DNA of 64,000 nucleotides from Mauremys mutica (lineage: Eukaryota; Chordata; Testudines; Geoemydidae): assembly GCF_020497125.1 (NCBI RefSeq), contig NC_059077.1, positions 23,506,840-23,570,839 on the forward strand. The letters run 5' to 3'. Each line of letters begins with the position of its first letter. Within the stretch, counting starts at the first letter, position 1. This document shows positions 11,414-23,169 of this stretch, one piece after another. The translations under genes and the position numbers were made by a program. The notes under the pieces were generated by a model. The model was not told the DNA's origin. It ran no database searches and saw nothing but the letters and a program-made list of their open reading frames with translations.

Positions 11414-12563
11414 AGTGATTTATTGTGACGCTGTGATTTTTTTCTTTGTATCTTTCAGCTTTGATAGAGCATACACCAGCGTCAGTCAGCATCTTCCCAC
11501 TACCCTTCTGACAACTCTTTGTGGCTACTTCTTTTCATTCTTTTTCTCATCAGTGACCACCAAAACGTACCCATGCTTAGCTTATATAGGAGTTTTTTTG
11601 TTCCTGATTCTTCCCTCTCATTTTCTCTTTACTTTCCTGAAAGGCTTGTGTTGGGATGAGCCAGAGAAATAAGTCAGCACAAAACAAACAAATATTCTTT
11701 TCGGTTCACCTTTAAAATGAATATAAACCCGGATTCTGTTTGTGTGATGGGAGCAGACCAATGTTAAAAATTAAAATCTGGATTAACAATGCATGGAAAT
11801 TATTAACAGACTGATTTATATCATAGATTGATGGATTCATTGAGTTATTTTCAAAACTATTAGTTTCGTAGCTAAGTAAATTGAGTTATATCATTTTATA
11901 TTTAATCAGAGTTGAACAGCATCACATTTGTTGGTATCTTTATTATTGTTGTTACTACTACCACATACATTTTAAAATCTGATTACTACAGACTTTACAG
12001 TCTATAATATTCACACAAAGACAGTGCTGGACTGGCTATATTAATATTAGCCAAAAAAAGATGGACAGCATCTAATAATAACTTTGACTTCCATACTACT
12101 GATTTTTTAAAAATAAATTTCATGATGAAGACAAATTACAGAGCTTATCTTATATTGCCTTTGCTCATACAAAGAAAATATCACTCTGAGATGGACACAG
12201 TTCATAAAACCTGCAGGCAAACTTTGTACTTGACCCTGGTTCTTGATTAAAATTCAATGTATTATTTAAATTTGAATGCCTAAAATCTGATCTTGAATAT
12301 GATCAACTGCAGCAGATTCTGGTTTAGCACTTGACACCATAAAGCTTAGGATTTCGGTATTTGAATTGTGAAAGCTTCACTACTACTTTAAGTAAAAGAG
12401 TTAAACACTGGATACGGGTAAGCTGAGGCAATCGGAAGTGACAACTGCCGTTTTAGCAAAGCTAAAAATATTACGTGTATAGTGCATAGTTGGAGAAGTG
12501 CTGTCCTTGACGTATTTCCCCCTCATCACTATTTGGTCGGTTTCTATTTCAGAAACGTGTGAT
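11414..12563. other. AT-rich spacer, nothing recognised
   Basis: A 97-codon open frame (11,379-11,672) is rich in hydrophobic residues but shows no known domain, and nothing supports it as a gene. Confidence 0.35.
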
Positions 12564-12568
12564 TAAAT

Positions 12569-13671
12569 TGTGATGGGTCTGGTCACAGAGACTCCCCTCG
12601 AGACTGTCAATATGCTGGGATACCACGGAGAACAACCCTCCTGCCATAACAGGCGCCCCTCCACTCCTGTCTTGCTGAATTAGACACTCCAGTCAGCTCC
12701 AGCCGAGACCCAGAGGTTGGGCTCGGCCTCTCTGCAGTTCACTGAAATTGAGATTCACTCAGCTTAGGGGCTTCTCAGTTAACAGGGACTTTCCCAGTGC
12801 CCAGTGGAGCCTGGACCGCAAATAAATCTGTTTTACTCGGCATAATGCTTATACAGGATAAACTAGTAAATTGTTCACCCTCTATGTCACCGATAGAGAG
12901 ATATGCACAGCTGTTTGCTCCCCCGGGTATTAATCACTTACTCTGGGTTTATTAATAAACAAAAGTGATTTTATTAAGTATAAATAGTAGGATTTAAGTG
13001 GTTTCAAGTAATAACAGACAGAACAAAGTAAGTCACTAAGCAAAATAAAACAAAACATGCAAGTCTAAGCCCGATACATTAAGAAACTGATTACAGGTAA
13101 TATCTCACCCTCAAAGATGTTCCAATAAGCTTCTTTCACAGACTAGACTCCTTCCTAGTCTGGGCCCAGTCCTTTCCCCTGGTACAGTCCTTGTTAGTTC
13201 CAGCAGACATCTTAGGTGGTGAGCAGGGTTTTTTTTATCCTGCTCCACCCCCTTTTATAGCTTTGGCACAAGGCAGGAAACTTTTATCTCTCTGGGTCCT
13301 CCCCTCCTTCTAAATGGAAAAGTACCAGATTTAAGATGGATTTCACTATCAGGTGACATGGTCACATGTCACTGTAAGACCCCTAGTCTCCATTCCCCAT
13401 GGACTGGCACACATATACACAAGAAGGCTTTCAAGAAACTAATGCCTTAATGGCCTCCACTTAATATGTTTACATCAGTGATACAAGTTTATATCTTATT
13501 CTCCTAACTCCAGATATAGAAATAATACATGCAAACAAATAGGATGAACTCACTTAGTAGATTACAAGCTTTCTAATGATACCATACAAGGGATATTTAG
13601 CGTAAAGCATATTCCAGTTATGTCATATTCATAAGCATATTTCCACAAAGCATCTGGAGTGCAACGTCACA
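12569..13671 (-). mobile_element. Solo LTR of an endogenous retroelement
   Basis: The 1,103-bp unit starts TGTGATG and ends CGTCACA, with TG...CA ends, and is flanked by a perfect 5-bp duplication TAAAT (12,564-12,568 and 13,672-13,676). A 5-bp duplication fits some endogenous retroviruses and Gypsy elements. On the minus strand a strong TATA box TATAAAAGG lies at 13,259-13,251, and an AATAAA lies about 300 bp downstream near 12,950, which favours minus orientation. No primer-binding site or internal gene is next to it, so it is best read as the remnant of recombination between two LTRs. Confidence 0.8.
13251..13259 (-). promoter_or_regulatory. TATA box of the solo LTR
   Basis: The minus strand reads TATAAAAGG followed by a G-rich stretch. 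It is placed as expected for an LTR U3 promoter. Current activity is unknown. Confidence 0.55.
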
Positions 13672-13866
13672 TAAATGTCAGTGGTACTAGTCACTGATCC
13701 AAAGTTCATTAAATCAATTAAATGATTCCCATTGATTTTGAAGGGTTTTGGATTAGCTCTTTAGTTGACCAGAGGACAAGTAGCAGGAGGGACTAGAGAG
13801 TAGTCTGAAGCAAAATGTGTCAGGCCCTGAGCTTCTACAGAAGGTTTTGTCTTTTAAAGACTAAGA

Positions 13867-15475
13867 TATAGAATCATAGAAATAGGGCTGGAAGGGACCT
13901 CGAGAAGTCATTGAGTCCAGCCCCTTGAACTGTGGCAGTACCAAGTAAAATCATCCCTGACAGGTGTTTGTCCAACTTCTTCTTAAAAACTTCCAATGAT
14001 GGGGACCCAATAACCTCCCTTGGAAGCCTATTCCAGAGCCTAACTACAATTTTAGTTAGAAAGTTTTTCCTGCTATTTAACCTAAAGTCTCCCTTACTGC
14101 AGATTAAGCCAATTACTTCTTGTCCTACACCTTCAGTGGACATGGAGAACAATTGATCACCATCCTCTTTATAACAGCCCTTAGCATATTTGAAGGTTAT
14201 CATCACATTCCACATCAGTCTTCTTTTCCCAAAACTAAACATGCCCAGGTGTTTTTAACCTTTCATTATAGGTCAGGTTTCATAAACCTCGTATCATTTT
14301 TGTTGCTCCCCTTTGGACTCTTTCCAATTTGTCCCCATCATTCCTAAAGTGTGGCACCCAGAATTGGATACTACTCCAGCTGAGGCCTCACCAATGCTGA
14401 GTACAGCAGGACAGTTACCTCCCATGTCTTATATATGACACTTCCATTAATACACCCCAGAATGGTATTAGTCATTATCAAAATTACATCACACTGAGGA
14501 CTCATATTCAATTTATGATCCAATATTACCTCCAGATTCTTTTCAGCAGTACTACCACCAAGCTAGTTATTCCCCATGTTGCAGTTGTGCATTTGATTTT
14601 TCTTTCCTAAGTGAAGTGCTATGCACTTGTCTTTGTCTGAATTCAACAAGATGAAATTAAATAATTTTCAATTTGTCAAGGTCATTTTGAATGTAAGCTT
14701 GATCTCCAAAATGCTTGCAATCCTAGCTTGGTGTTGTCTGCAAGTTTTATAAGCATACTCTCCTCTCCGTTATTGAAGTCATTATTGAAAATATTGACTA
14801 GTACTGGACCTAGGACTCCCCCTGCAGTATCCTACTAAGTATGTCCTCCCAGTCTGACAGCAAACCATTGATGACTACTCTTTTAGTATGTTTTTGCAAC
14901 CCATTGTGCATCCATCTTATAATTTCATCTAGACCACATTTCCCTAATTTGCTTATGAGAATGTCATGAACTGCATCAAAAGCCTTCCAAAAAAAATAAA
15001 GATATGGCATATCCACTAGGCCAGTAACCCTGTCAAAGAAAATTAGGTTGGTTTGGCATGATTTGTTCTTGACAAATGCCTGCCAGCTATTACTTATAAT
15101 CCTATTATCCTCTAGATGCTTACAAACTGATTGTTTAATAATTTGTTCCAATATCTTTCCTGGCATCGAAGTTAGGCAGACTGGCCTATAATTCCCTGGG
15201 TCCTCTTTGTTCCCCTTTGTAAAGACAGGTATGATGTTTGCTTTCTCCAGTCTTCTGGGACCTAAACTGCCCTCCAGGAATTCTCAAAGATAATTGCTAA
15301 AGGTTCTGAGGTTGCTTCAGCTAATTCCTTCCGTATCCAAGGATGAATTTCATCAGGCCCCATCAACTTGAGTACACCTAACTTATTTAAATGTTCTTTA
15401 ATACGTTCTTTCCCTATTTTAGCTTGCATTCCTTCCTCCTTGTTGTTGTTAGTAATTGCGTTGAGTGGTCACCAT
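13867..15475 (-). mobile_element. CR1 LINE fragment A, 5'-truncated
   Basis: The 3' end lies at the left, with the ATAGAATCATAG octamer-type end of CR1 followed by GGGCTGGAAGGGACCTCGAG. Reading right to left on the minus strand, about 1.6 kb covers the reverse transcriptase and C-terminal part of ORF2. Visible blocks include KILEQIIKQSVCKHLEDN, the KAFDAVHD motif A region, and NFLTKIVVRLWNRLPREV near the end. Stops and frame breaks are frequent. The copy ends near 15,475 without reaching the endonuclease, so it is a typical 5' truncation. Confidence 0.9.
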
Positions 15476-16580
15476 TAACCAACAGACCAGATTTCTGGAG
15501 CATGAATCCACAACAACAAGATGTTACTAGCAAATTACAGAAGTTACCTTTTATTAATTTCATTTGTTTCTTCATAATTTTGTTAGACAATTTATATTTT
15601 GCAATACAGGAGTCTGCTCTTATTCAAATGAAACTTTCAGCTCAATAGCTAGTGCACTCACATAAGCATAAATAAAGATGGTACTGCTCTCAGAGAAGTA
15701 TCAGAACTGCTTAGGCTGAAAGAATGAATATTAGATTAAAAGGAAAAAGAAATAACTATTAAACTCATTTAAGAACCCACACTTAGGCTCATTTACCACC
15801 ATTAGCAATCCTGCAGGAATTACAAACTGATTGGCGTGAACGGTCACATCACATAACTGGCAGTCATCTACCAATCAGTTAGGTGGGTGAAAAACAAATG
15901 CATTTAAGGGACCGGAATGTAACTGGTTTTTGTCCCCTGAAGCCCATTTATAAAACCAGGATGAAGAAAAGCATTAATTTCCACTTGATCTTGAAATCTG
16001 CAGCACCATATCTTTTCCTGAGGTTGTTGGTAGATTAAAATGCTGCATTAGGCATACATGGCCAAACCCTCCCAGCTTACATTCATGCAACCACGCTGAA
16101 GTCAATGGGCCTGATTCTGACCTCACATTCTAGGTTTAGCCTGGTGTATATAAGTAGGCTTGGAATGAGTCTATTAAAATCATTAGTTGTCTGTAAACTT
16201 CAATTTCACCTGATGCACAGAAATAGATGAAAAAACATATGCATCAATAGTAGTTAGTTAGTACAGGGAGCAGTTTGCCATCCCCAGGCAGGAGCTGTTC
16301 AGCAGCTGGCAGCTACTGCAGTCATGGCAGCACTAGGATACCTTCCTACTGACAATGACCACGTGGCTGGGCCAGGAACACTTGCCCAGAGCAGCAGTGA
16401 TTAAGTCACAGACAGCTACAACAGCTGCCAAGCAGTGCTGGAACTGCAGATCTGCTTGACCCCAAAGTTTAGGAAGAGCATGAATGCTATTACATTTGTG
16501 GCAGGGGACCAACTTCACTAGTACAGTAAGAGAGGCCAAATTTGTCATTTTATGACAGTAATGGGTTGTAAAAAAAGCCT
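15476..16580. other. Spacer, no gene seen
   Basis: A fragment of the palindromic amniote repeat (GGGCCTGATTCTGACC near 16,105) is the only thing I recognise. Confidence 0.35.
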
Positions 16581-16589
16581 TAGAGGAAT

Positions 16590-17425
16590 AGTGCAGTGAA
16601 TACCCTGACCTCAAACTCAAAACAGAGGAAAAGTCTGGAAAGGGAGATGAGGACAGTTTGCACCACAAAGTTTATAAAAAACATAAGTCTCCAGAAAGGC
16701 AAATCCTGTTGCTTAACATTTGAACAGGATGTCTCATTTGAAATTAAGAGTCAAGCAAAGGTAACCAAAGCTTCAATAGGAGCCTGTTTGAGGAGAACGA
16801 TACAAAAGAAAGAAGCCCAGCTGTGGATTTTCTAAACAATATGGTACATGCTTTGAGGAGAGTCCAATGCATGGTTTCTATAGTTTGAGCTTTTTATTAG
16901 CTCTGCTTTATAAGTATGCAGTGGCAGCACACACTGGCCCAGAACACTGTCAACTGGAAGAAAAATACCTGCCTCACGTTTTTGCTCACCACCAAGTTGC
17001 AATTAAAGATCTTTGGAGTGGTCAGAAATTCTCTTTAGTAATTGATGAAACCCCAGAGCTTTCCAGACTGCCAGCAATGAAAGTTCTTGCAGTGTTCAAC
17101 AGTGACCAAAATACATAAATAAATACTATACTATTGAAATCATCTGTTGTTCCATGCAATGTAGGGGTCATTTTAATTTAGATTCAAGATGTGTTGAGAG
17201 AGTACAGCCAAATGTGGGAAAACTATGCACCAATTTACAGACTCTCCTTGACGTACATGCAATGTTTAATAAAGGACTTGAAAGAAATGTATCCACATCT
17301 GCTGCACATTCCATGTATTGCTCATCTTATGCACGTACGCATTGATCAGGCAATACATTCTGGGACATCAATGAATTTGTGGTACATTTCCCAGTGAAAT
17401 TTAAACATGCCAACAGGCAAAGGTG
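16590..17425 (+). pseudogene. hAT transposase relic (CGGBP1-related type)
   Basis: One plus-strand frame from 16,867 to 17,397 reads as part of a hAT-superfamily transposase. SLVIDETPELSRLPAMKV (around 17,032-17,085) carries the first catalytic Asp of the DDE triad, in VIDETP at 17,038-17,055. YMQCLIKDLKEMYPHLLH and then CIAHLMHV give the conserved Cys/His block near 17,257-17,340. Stops interrupt the frame at 17,116 and near 17,179, and the next residues (KFKHAN) need a frameshift at about 17,400. An upstream piece (16,596-16,835) is in another frame. The motif style resembles the hAT clade related to CGGBP1. The C-terminal Glu region is missing, so it is inactive. I did not find its inverted ends. 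Confidence 0.65.
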
Positions 17426-17524
17426 AGGAGAGGACTGCCTGAGTAGAGCCCACCACTTTACTGAATTTTGGAAAGCCATTCATTTTATTTTGGGATAATA
17501 CAAATAACACGAATAATATATATA

Positions 17525-17645
17525 CACATGTAGCATCTTTCATCTAAAGATCACAAAGGGCTTTAGCTTCACAACACCGGTTGTATTTTTAATTAGCCAT
17601 TTTGATTCCCATTACAGATTGACTTAAACTCAAAATATACCACAA
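17525..17645 (+). repeat. MIR-like fragment
   Basis: CATCTAAAGATCACAAAGGG and GATTCCCATTACAGATTGAC follow the sauropsid MIR consensus with gaps. Confidence 0.45.
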
Positions 17646-19769
17646 GCACAGCAGCTTGATAAAGTCTGCAGATAAAGTTAGCATTTTTATATTGACAGTT
17701 CTTAAAAGCAAAACTCTGTCAAACTACCATTGGTTCTGGCATGGCACTTTGAACTTGAAGCAAGGCTGATTTTGACTCCTTTTCTGGTTCAAACTGTAGT
17801 TTGCACAATTCAGATCAACAGCAAATTATATTAATTTTCACACAACTGTCATTAGTGACGCTGAAACAGATCTACGGTAATTACAAACCACTTTAAAACA
17901 GATATGATTTGTGAGACCATTACCCCTAATATTGTTTTTGGCAGGCACTTTGCTCTGCTGTATTTTTACATGGTGTCGATGTATATGCCAGTAGACAAAT
18001 ATTGTGTTGTAAATAAAGCAGCTTGTCTCAGTGGGCAAGTAGTACCACAGTGAGCTTAGCACAGAACACAAACAATCCGGTTGATTGCTATACTCTCAGG
18101 AGCGTGGCCAGTAATGAGATACTTCACTTGCTGCTATGTTCCCTTGGTTGTCTTGGTAGTGAAAGATTTGTATCTATCTATCATGATGTGGATTTCAAGT
18201 ATCATGGACTTAAAAAAAAAAAGAAGTATGCATCATTGTGGCTTGTTTTGCTAACATGAGCCCAAATCACAATTTTGTTTTTTACTGCTAATTTCGAGAT
18301 GCCTTCTTTGCTTCTGAGAATTTATTTCAATCACTCATAAATTTAAAATGGATGTCAGCTGATTCACTTAGTTATGAGGACTGTGGGAAAATGGCACAAT
18401 ATTTTCATCTTTTCTACATGTGCCCCCAAACAAAACTGTGATTACACACACACACACAAAAAGTTGGCACAAAAAGGAATGCTAAACCAAAACCTACCCA
18501 TGTCTAAAATGTGGAAGAAATTGTTCAAGAACATTTCATGCTAGTGGAAACATTACTTATATAAAGCTGGCCAGGTTAGAGATAGATGAGCTCTGTGCAA
18601 CTTTCTATTGTTGATGATGAAAGGGAGCCAGATATTTGTCAATAGGTTTTCCCCTGGGCTTTGATTCATACTTTTGCTCAGCATCGCCTCTTTCCTGTAT
18701 ATTCCTGGTGCTACTACGCACACCTCCTCTTTCCGTCACCACCATTTCACCTGTGTGGCTCAGCCTTTGAGACAAGTGCTGCACAATCCCTATTGCTAGG
18801 GATTTTTTTTTCTGAGTAGCACTAATATGTAGCTAAACATCAGGGGGTGCTGGAGAACTGCTGACTGCACCATGTATCAGCATGATCTTCCTCCTATACA
18901 CTAATATATTTATGTCAAATGTATCCAAGGTTTAATACCACTGAAGTGAATGAAGTTACACCAGGGATTAATTTATCCCACTGTTTATTCAGTGTTCTCA
19001 GTCTCTAACATCCTGAGACTCAAGCTGGGGGCACAGACTGCCGGGCTACTTGCTAAGGGAGTGAATCTGAAGCTACTCCCCACAATGGGACTCAGCTGAA
19101 GTTCTTCGGGCACAGAGTTAGCAGAATAAAGCCATTACTCAGCAGAAAACACTGGGATTTTGAGATTCTGCTCCCCCCACCTCCAATTTTCACAGTGCAA
19201 CTCTCAGCTTTGTATAGGAAAATTCTCCCAGCATACATCCAGTCATTCATGTTGATGATCATGGATTTGTTTATGTGGGAGCAAAATGCCAGTTTCGCCC
19301 AGCAAACGGTACAGTATTTGAGATTACAGAAAATAAGTGGTTTATGAAAAAAACGAAAACCAAGCACACTTTCATTTTGACCTAAAAGTTTTCCTTGCTG
19401 ACAAAGAACTTAACGTCTTCTTGTTTTTAAATATATCTGAGCTTTGCACGTTGAAGCAGCTCTGAAATTGGTTCAGGGAGATTCTAATGGGACAATGCAA
19501 TAAAGTTGCATTGTGACCCTTAATCACAGAGTTTTATTTGCAGATAAAAATATCTATCTCCTTACATCTGTGAACATATAACAGAAACAAGAAACAAAAA
19601 CAAACAAAAAAGTGCCAGGTACTTGTTTTTTTGGCATAGTCTTGATAGATGAACTGGAGGGAGACTGAGGTGGGCCAAAAATCTCAGTGCAGTTTTAAAC
19701 AAACCTCCTCTAAATTTTAGATGTTCTTTACTGAGCTCTGGAGTTCAGCTAAATGCCGAGACTATCCAT
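17646..19769. other. Spacer, no gene seen
   Basis: It contains a short AC run (18,444-18,457) and a fragment of the palindromic amniote repeat near 18,940. No coding relic is recognised. Confidence 0.35.
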
Positions 19770-19960
19770 ACAGTCCTGTACTTATATAGTACTTCTTATT
19801 TGAAGATCTCATAAGGTAGGTATTGTTATCCCAATTTTACACAAAGGCACAGGATTGTCAAGTAACTTAACCAAGATCTCATAATGAGACAAGCAGAGTT
19901 GGGAACAGAACCCAGGTCTCCCCACTCCTAAGTGGCAAACATGAGGCAACACTACTTCTT
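19770..19960 (+). repeat. MIR SINE
   Basis: AGGTATTGTTATCCCAATTT, CAAGTAACTTAACCAAG and GAACCCAGGTCTCCC match the core and 3' half of MIR in order on the plus strand. Confidence 0.75.
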
Positions 19961-20137
19961 CCATGCAAATGCATAGGAAGTAACCAACTAGCCTAATTGT
20001 TTTGGAATAAATATTTACTATACTACATTTTTTCCCATGCATTATATAAAACCAGAATTCATTGCGTTCGTATGTCAGATGCATATTTATTACAAACTGA
20101 AATAAATCCAGATGAATGAATATTAAATACAACTCAG

Positions 20138-20192
20138 CCTTTCACAGCTAAATACAATTAGCATAAGTAGTTAGCACATATTCTAAGGGACT
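20138..20192 (-). mobile_element. Penelope-like element fragment
   Basis: TTCACAGCTAAATACA joined to TTAGCATAAGTAGTTAGC and ACATATTCTAAGGGAC follows a turtle Penelope-like consensus with an internal deletion between the two blocks. This is recognition from memory, not alignment. Confidence 0.45.
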
Positions 20193-20330
20193 GTGATGCT
20201 GTATGATTGAACATGACCATTTAGGTCATTGATATGACTACTGTTTTACAATTTGTAACAAAGCTTGTACAAAGTGTATCATGCAAGTGTCAATGGAAAA
20301 GTTACAATCTATCAAATATGATTATCCTAT

Positions 20331-20477
20331 GAGCAGCTGCAGCTGGGGCTGGGGGCAGGGCCAGGAGCAGAGCTGGGTGGTGCTCCCTCCCTGCCCCCTG
20401 TGGGTGCTGGCCCAGGCCCCTGCTGGTCATCCACGCCCTGTAGGGGGGAGCACACCACAGTTTGGGGACCTTGGGAC
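20331..20477. mobile_element. Truncated hAT MITE, same family as 10.2 kb
   Basis: The G/C-rich interior words and the right end CACAGTTTGGGGACCTT match the hAT MITEs at 10,229 and 31,724. The left end is lost. Confidence 0.55.
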
Positions 20478-20887
20478 TAATGCTTATATAGGTTTGGTTG
20501 TTTTTCTATTACATATGTTTATGCAGCTATTGAAAGAACTATTCCTGAATTTGAGTCTTTATCCAGCTGTGTGCTTGACTATAAAACCCTTTATCTTTAT
20601 ACCCTAGCTACAGATAAACATTGCTCATTTAAAGCATAAATTGACTATTGACCAAAGATATTGCCCTGTTAATGATTTACAGAGCCAGGGGAAGAAGCAC
20701 TCAGAATTATACACACCACCATCATATCGTCAAGTACATTTACTAGCGACTCTGGAGCCAGTGCTAACATAGCAAAAGAAATTTATTACTATAACTTTAT
20801 TTACCAAAGCACTGAAGCTTACTTCTTGCTGCTCACACACAATCCTCTTAAACTATAAAAAGTCCAGCATCTGCCTGTGCTAATTTA

Positions 20888-20990
20888 AAGAGACAAAGTG
20901 GGTGAGGAAATATCTTTTATTGGGCCAACTTCAACCACCTTGTCTCTCTAATATTCCAGGACCAACACAGCCACAACAACACTGCATGCA
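20888..20990. mobile_element. Fold-back Penelope-like terminal fragment
   Basis: The left half (20,888-20,933; GTGGGTGAGGAAATATCTTT) is the antisense of a Penelope-type terminal repeat. The right half (20,936-20,990; ACCTTGTCTCTCTAATATTC) reads on the sense strand and continues with CAGGACCAACACAGCC. GAGACAAAGTGGGTGA and ACCACCTTGTCTC can pair, so the copy forms an inverted repeat. Confidence 0.5.
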
Positions 20991-21619
20991 TTCATTTAAA
21001 AAATTTTCAGTGAAGAAGGCAAGACCTCTCTAACACACAAATAAAATATGCCAGAAAGGGAGGAAGCTATTGGATTCCATTTGCTTTCTTGGATATATTT
21101 AATGGGTTCTTGGCTATTATGTTTAATGGGAGGAGGGGAGGGAAAGAAATATTGCTACCTAATGCACAGGGCTGAAAAGCATATAACCCAAAGAATATTG
21201 TGTAATTGAAGTAGTATTTAATTTAAAAAAATTCAGAATATTTCCTTTCAGTTGTATGGTACAGTGATATCTAGGTATAAAAGCACTTACTCTTCCAACG
21301 AGCCAATAAGTAACATTTACATTTAAAGGAACACTGTCAACTCTGCACCTAGTAAATTAAGGGGAAAAGAAAAATGTTTCAGCTTCACTTGCCCTTGAGC
21401 ACCCCATCAATTTTTGTGGCACTAGAGACACATTTTCCTATTTTGAAAATGTTTTTGTCTCCTCTGTTGCAGGGTGCAAGATCTAGACTAACAACAGCTG
21501 AAACTGACAGGTGAAGTGGGGACAATGGTGAAACTGACCAAATAGTGGAACTGAGACAACAGGCATTGGGCACTTCTCACTCCCTTAGGGTACTTTGAAA
21601 ATCCTAATCAGTGTCCTTT

Positions 21620-22017
21620 TGTCAGTGACCGGGACATGGGCAGCTATGCCTTGAGGTCAAAACCAGAGTTGGTAGCTAGGAATCAAGACCCAGGGTCAGA
21701 ACCAGAGTCAGAGGCCAGATGCTAGAGCCCAGGCTCAGAGCCAATGTCACAAGTCAGGACCAGCAGCCAAGAGTCAAAGTTAGGGTTACCTGGACCAAGG
21801 CAAGAGCAGGGCTGGGTCCAAGCAGGAGGAGAGCAAGAACAAGAACTGGAGCAGGAGTTATCCCAGCTGTGGGCAAATACTTTGAGTAACCATTGAACTG
21901 CCGGGCTTCAGAATTAGTATGCTGACTCTTCCAACCAATCAGACCACCTACTACAAGCCAGCTGAGCTTGTTAGGTTGCCCAGAGATTGGTTCTGCTGTA
22001 GGCCCTGATTCCTGACA
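21620..22017. mobile_element. Short solo LTR with 5-bp target duplication
   Basis: The 398-bp unit starts TGTCAG and ends CTGACA (6-bp inverted ends, TG...CA). It is flanked by a perfect CCTTT duplication at 21,615-21,619 and 22,018-22,022. The interior has CAGGGTCAGAACCAGAGTCA-type near-tandem words at 21,690-21,790. Length, ends and duplication all fit a solo LTR; I cannot set its direction or family. Confidence 0.65.
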
Positions 22018-22177
22018 CCTTTCTTCTGATTATTCTTACCATTTTCTGTCACCCAAGAATTAAACACGGCCTTTCTGATATAAAATATGCAATTAAGCTT
22101 CAATGACATTTAAATCATACATAATGCTATTTGCTTTCAAAGAGCTTTTCAAGCTAACAGAGGAATTCTCACAGCTA

Positions 22178-22587
22178 GAGATGGGTGAAATTTTTAGACC
22201 AAAATTTTTTTTTGGTGAAAAATGTAGTTTTGGAGTCATCAAATCACTTCATGATTTCATGTCGATTTTACCAAATAGTTTGTTTTGGGAAAAACTCTTA
22301 AAAATTCCCCCCCCCCCACGCAGAATGTTTTGTTTTGACATTTTATAAAGAAAATCATTTTTAGTTCAAAAATTTTGTTTTGAAATTCTTTAATTTTATT
22401 TTTAAAAGCTCAGCAATGTTTTAAAATACTCAAAATCAAAATGAAATGTTTTCTTAAAAATCTTTTGAATATGACTTTGAGTCAACAAAATGTTTGAAAA
22501 AAATTATTGTTTTGAAAAAAAATTTCACATTGGACCAATCTTTTTGAAATTGCCAGCAAATGGAAAAATCCTTCATTTGCCCAGCTG
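22178..22587. mobile_element. AT-rich MITE, GAGMTGGG ends
   Basis: GAGATGGGTGAAATTTTT at the left and the reverse complement CAGCTGGGCAAATGAAGG at the right form an imperfect inverted repeat, both flanked by TA. The interior is full of TTTTGAAA words. It resembles the element at 41.9 kb. Confidence 0.5.
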
Positions 22588-22799
22588 TACCCAAAGCACT
22601 TTTGGAAAGTACAGAGTATTCCATAGAGAAGGGCCCTACTTCTCAGATCCAGAGCCAAACCTCCCTAAAGTTTGGCTGCTTTTAGATCTAGGGTTTTCGT
22701 TCAATCCATTATATTACTTGGTAGGCACAGGCTGAAAGTTCCTATCTTCAAATTCAGGGGACAGAGAGTGGGTGTTTGGTTCTGGAAGGTAGGTCAGGA

Positions 22800-22905
22800 C
22801 CATGCCTAATTATAATCCATATTTTATAGGCTGAAAAATGAAAGCAGAGTGGTTAAGTCATCAGGCAGTAGTTGCGAGGACCAGAATTAGGAGTGCCTTG
22901 ATGCC
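22800..22905 (+). repeat. Possible MIR fragment
   Basis: ATTATAATCCATATTTTATA and GAAAGCAGAGTGGTTAAGTC weakly follow the MIR core. Confidence 0.3.
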
Positions 22906-23169
22906 AGTCCTGATATCAGACCACTGGTTAGGGAGAGGTATCTGGAGATTGCCTTCTTTACTGGGGTAGGACAATATGCTCCACAGCTTATGCACATAGA
23001 ATGACCAGAAGTATAGCACTTTTGCACAAATCCATTATCAAAAGCCCAGCTGCTGGCTATAACTTTCTACTTGGTATTATGCCATAGCAGATCTCGATAG
23101 AAATTCATAAACACCAGAAATAGATGTATACTCTTTGGGAATCTGGGAGGAGCCAGAGAGAAGCCACAT

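Noticed and set aside
12569..13671. Reading the unit as a DNA transposon because the ends are inverted
   Set aside because: TG...CA ends, a 5-bp duplication and a promoter/polyA layout fit an LTR better.
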